From Solirubrobacterales bacterium (lineage in GTDB: Bacteria > Actinomycetota > Thermoleophilia > Solirubrobacterales > Solirubrobacteraceae), in NCBI GenBank assembly GCA_025964065.1, contig JAOPZO010000130.1, forward strand, positions 1 through 7,386: a DNA stretch of 7,386 bases, in the 5' to 3' direction. The notes beneath the pieces were generated by a model that worked only from the letters and a program-made list of their open reading frames with translations, ran no database searches and was not told the origin of the DNA. This document shows, one piece after another, positions 5,610-7,386 of this stretch (position 1 is its first letter; every line of letters begins with the position of its first letter). A program made the position numbers and the translations under genes.

Positions 5610-7219
5610 CGGCCGCCGTCCGTGGAGTACGTGGTCGGGTCGGGCGTGTCGCGGCCCGTGCCGCCCGGGCGGACCGTGAAGGTCTGGCCCTCGGGGACGC
5701 GGGCCGGCCCGAGCGCGACGCCCTTGCCGCGCTCGTCGATCCGGCGGAAGCTCGGGCCGACGACGACGTTCGGCTTGCTCGGGTGGTCGACGGAGACGTT
5801 CTTGTACGGGTCGCCGTTCGACCGGTCCCGGAACGGATTGCTCGAGGCGAGGTAGCCCTGCTGGCCCGTCTCGCAGTTCGCGCTGCCGTCCTCCGTGACC
5901 GCGTCGCCCTGGAACGCCGCGTGCAGCTGCTGGTCGATCGCGCCGGGCTCGCTCGACACCTTGCCGTGGGCGAACTCGTTCGCGGAGTTCGAGTCGACGC
6001 CGTCGTTCGAGTCGATCCCGGGGACGCTCGGGGCGCCCTGGTTGAGCAACGCGCGCTGCTCCGAGCCGGTCGCGACGGGCGCGGACAGGTGCTCGGCGGC
6101 GAGCGTCCACAGCGAGGTGAAGGAGTTGCAGACCGTGATGTACGGCCCGAGGAAGCGCAGCTGCGGCTGCAGGGTCGTGACCGTCGCGCGCAGGCCGCGC
6201 AGCGCACCGTTCGTGGTCGGAGCCTGCGAGAACGCCTGGACGGAGCCGAAGGTCGGGCGGAGCTCGTCGTAGAGCTCGACGGAGCGGCGCTGCACCGGGG
6301 TGCCGATCCGCAGCGCGGCGTTCAGCGCGGGCAGCGCGCCGCGCAGCTCCCGTGTCGCGCCCTGCAGGTCGCGGGAGAACGCGGCGGTCCGGACGAGGAA
6401 CGGCCGCTGGGTGCGCAGCGAGGCGGTCGCGACCCGGAGCGTCCCGGGTCCCTTGCCGATCGTGTCCTGCAGCGCGCGCGGGTCGCGGCCGATCGCGGCG
6501 AAGGTCGTGGCCATCGACCCGAAGAGCCGCGCCTGCGTCCTCGAGACCGGCGCGAGGACGCGGGCGGTGTCGGCGAGCTCGGCGAAGAAGCCGTCGAGGT
6601 CGGTGGCGTCGGCGCCGAGGTTGCGCATGACGGGCGCGAGGCGACCGAAGAGCGCCGGGAGCTCCTGGATCGTCGTGCTCAGGTCGGTCCCGCGGCCCGT
6701 CAGCGCGTTCCCGAACTCCTCGAGGTTCACCTGCGAGGCGGCCCGGGTCTCGGCGTCGAAGGTGTCGTAGACCTCGTCGATGTCCACCGGCACGCTGGTC
6801 TGCGAGGCCGGCAGGGTCCCGCCCGAGGGGATCGAGCGGGGGCTCGTCCCCTTCTCGAGCTCGACGTACTTCAACCCGAGCGCCGAGCGCGGACGGATCT
6901 TCGCGGTGGAGTCCGCGGGGGTCGCGCCGAACGCTGCGTCGAGCTTCAGCGTGAGCTCCGCGCCCACCCGGCCGTTCGGCAGCTTCCGCGCGGTCATGTC
7001 GCTCACGAGGCCGACGCGGTAGCCGCCCGAACGCACCTCGTTGCCCTTCACGAGGTTCGCCCCGTTCGCGATCTGGACCTTCAGCTCGCTCGTCGGGACG
7101 AACGGCAGGCCGTTGTTCGCGTTGTAGGCGAGGAAGACGGCGATGACGACCACGAGCGTCGTGACCGCGCCGACCAGCACCGGGTTGGCGACGATGGAGC
7201 CCTGGCTGCGGCGCTTCAC
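5606..7219 (-). CDS. MCE/MlaD-family lipid-transport protein (second in the visible operon), GTG start
   Basis: A 537-residue MCE protein, the longest complete one here. The start is GTG at 7219-7217, overlapping the previous stop as GTGA; GGGGGA at 7228-7223 is a modest ribosome binding site. The anchor is at about 13-31 (PVLVGAVTTLVVVIAVFLA). The MCE domain, about 44-125, is recognisable from VRSGGYRVGLVSDM (62-75) and KIRPRSALGLKYVELEKG (107-124), but the first motif departs from the V-R-V-x-G-V-x-V-G consensus of its neighbours. The linker VPVDIDEVYDTFDAETRA (143-160) and a long helical region to about 355 follow. The tail includes ITVCNSFTSLWTLAAEHLS (361-379), a polar Ser/Asn/Asp-rich segment near 395-425, and a second cysteine at 449 (ANCETGQQ). 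Cys364 and Cys449 are the only cysteines. A four-base ATGA overlap couples it to the next gene. Confidence 0.92.
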   Translation of the reverse strand: MKRRSQGSIVANPVLVGAVTTLVVVIAVFLAYNANNGLPFVPTSELKVQIANGANLVKGNEVRSGGYRVGLVSDMTARKLPNGRVGAELTLKLDAAFGATPADSTAKIRPRSALGLKYVELEKGTSPRSIPSGGTLPASQTSVPVDIDEVYDTFDAETRAASQVNLEEFGNALTGRGTDLSTTIQELPALFGRLAPVMRNLGADATDLDGFFAELADTARVLAPVSRTQARLFGSMATTFAAIGRDPRALQDTIGKGPGTLRVATASLRTQRPFLVRTAAFSRDLQGATRELRGALPALNAALRIGTPVQRRSVELYDELRPTFGSVQAFSQAPTTNGALRGLRATVTTLQPQLRFLGPYITVCNSFTSLWTLAAEHLSAPVATGSEQRALLNQGAPSVPGIDSNDGVDSNSANEFAHGKVSSEPGAIDQQLHAAFQGDAVTEDGSANCETGQQGYLASSNPFRDRSNGDPYKNVSVDHPSKPNVVVGPSFRRIDERGKGVALGPARVPEGQTFTVRPGGTGRDTPDPTTYSTDGGR

Positions 7220-7386
7220 GCGTCCCCCAGGAGGAAGTCGAGGAGCTGCTCGTTCGTGCCCGGGCGGTCCTGGCCGGGCGGCGGCAGCGCCGGGAGCGGC
7301 GGCAGCTCGATCGGCCCGACCTTCACGGGTGCCTTCGCGGGCGGCGCCGCGGGCGCCGTACCGGGCCGGCCCTCCGGGGCCGGGGG
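7216..7386 (-). CDS. Probable MCE-family protein, C-terminal tail only (cut by window edge)
   Basis: The frame ending in TGA at 7218-7216 is open to the right edge and gives 56 residues. They are strongly Pro/Ala/Gly-rich, include VGPIELPPLPALPPPGQ, and end NEQLLDFLLGDA. A proline-rich linker ending in a short Leu-rich cap is a common tail of actinobacterial MCE proteins. The four-base GTGA overlap with the next mce gene places it in the same operon. The MCE domain itself lies outside the window, so the family call rests on tail style and position. No cysteine is seen in the visible part, unlike the four complete proteins. Confidence 0.65.
   Translation of the reverse strand, partial: PPAPEGRPGTAPAAPPAKAPVKVGPIELPPLPALPPPGQDRPGTNEQLLDFLLGDA

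Overview
The window is very GC-rich and actinobacterial in character: codons end almost always in G or C, and long spurious ORFs lie antisense to the genes. The gene content (a tandem mce cluster, an HxlR regulator with a lipid-binding-like tail, a DsbA/GST-kappa-like protein whose N-terminus begins MGEVISL) suggests a high-GC actinobacterium, possibly the Thermoleophilia/Solirubrobacterales side. That placement is inference from protein style, not a database match.

Layout. (1) Positions 1-254, minus strand: the N-terminal 84 residues of a DsbA-fold protein of the 2-hydroxychromene-2-carboxylate isomerase/GST-kappa type, running off the left edge. (2) 255-489: a divergent intergenic region that should hold promoters for the genes on both sides. 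(3) 490-1170, plus strand: an HxlR-type winged-helix regulator with an SCP2-like C-terminal domain. Its only plausible start is an ATT codon behind a perfect AAGGAGG ribosome binding site, and a G-quadruplex-type motif lies just inside the gene on the opposite strand. (4) 1171-1225: a short convergent spacer with a 13-bp hairpin, probably a shared terminator. (5) 1226-7386, minus strand: the 3' part of an mce operon with four complete MCE/MlaD-family genes and the tail of a fifth. The genes are joined by 4-base or 1-base stop/start overlaps.

How it fits together. MCE proteins are single-pass, membrane-anchored subunits that form the extracytoplasmic lipid channel of Mce transporters. YrbE/MlaE-type permeases and an MlaF-type ATPase would be expected upstream, beyond the right edge. 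The four complete proteins share one plan: N-terminal anchor, MCE domain, long helical region, divergent C-terminal tail with exactly two cysteines. The convergent regulator has a candidate lipid-binding domain, so a link between lipid sensing and lipid import is plausible but unproven. The most checkable oddities are the ATT start, the G4 motif beside it, the paired cysteines in every MCE tail, and the strand-asymmetric terminator hairpin.
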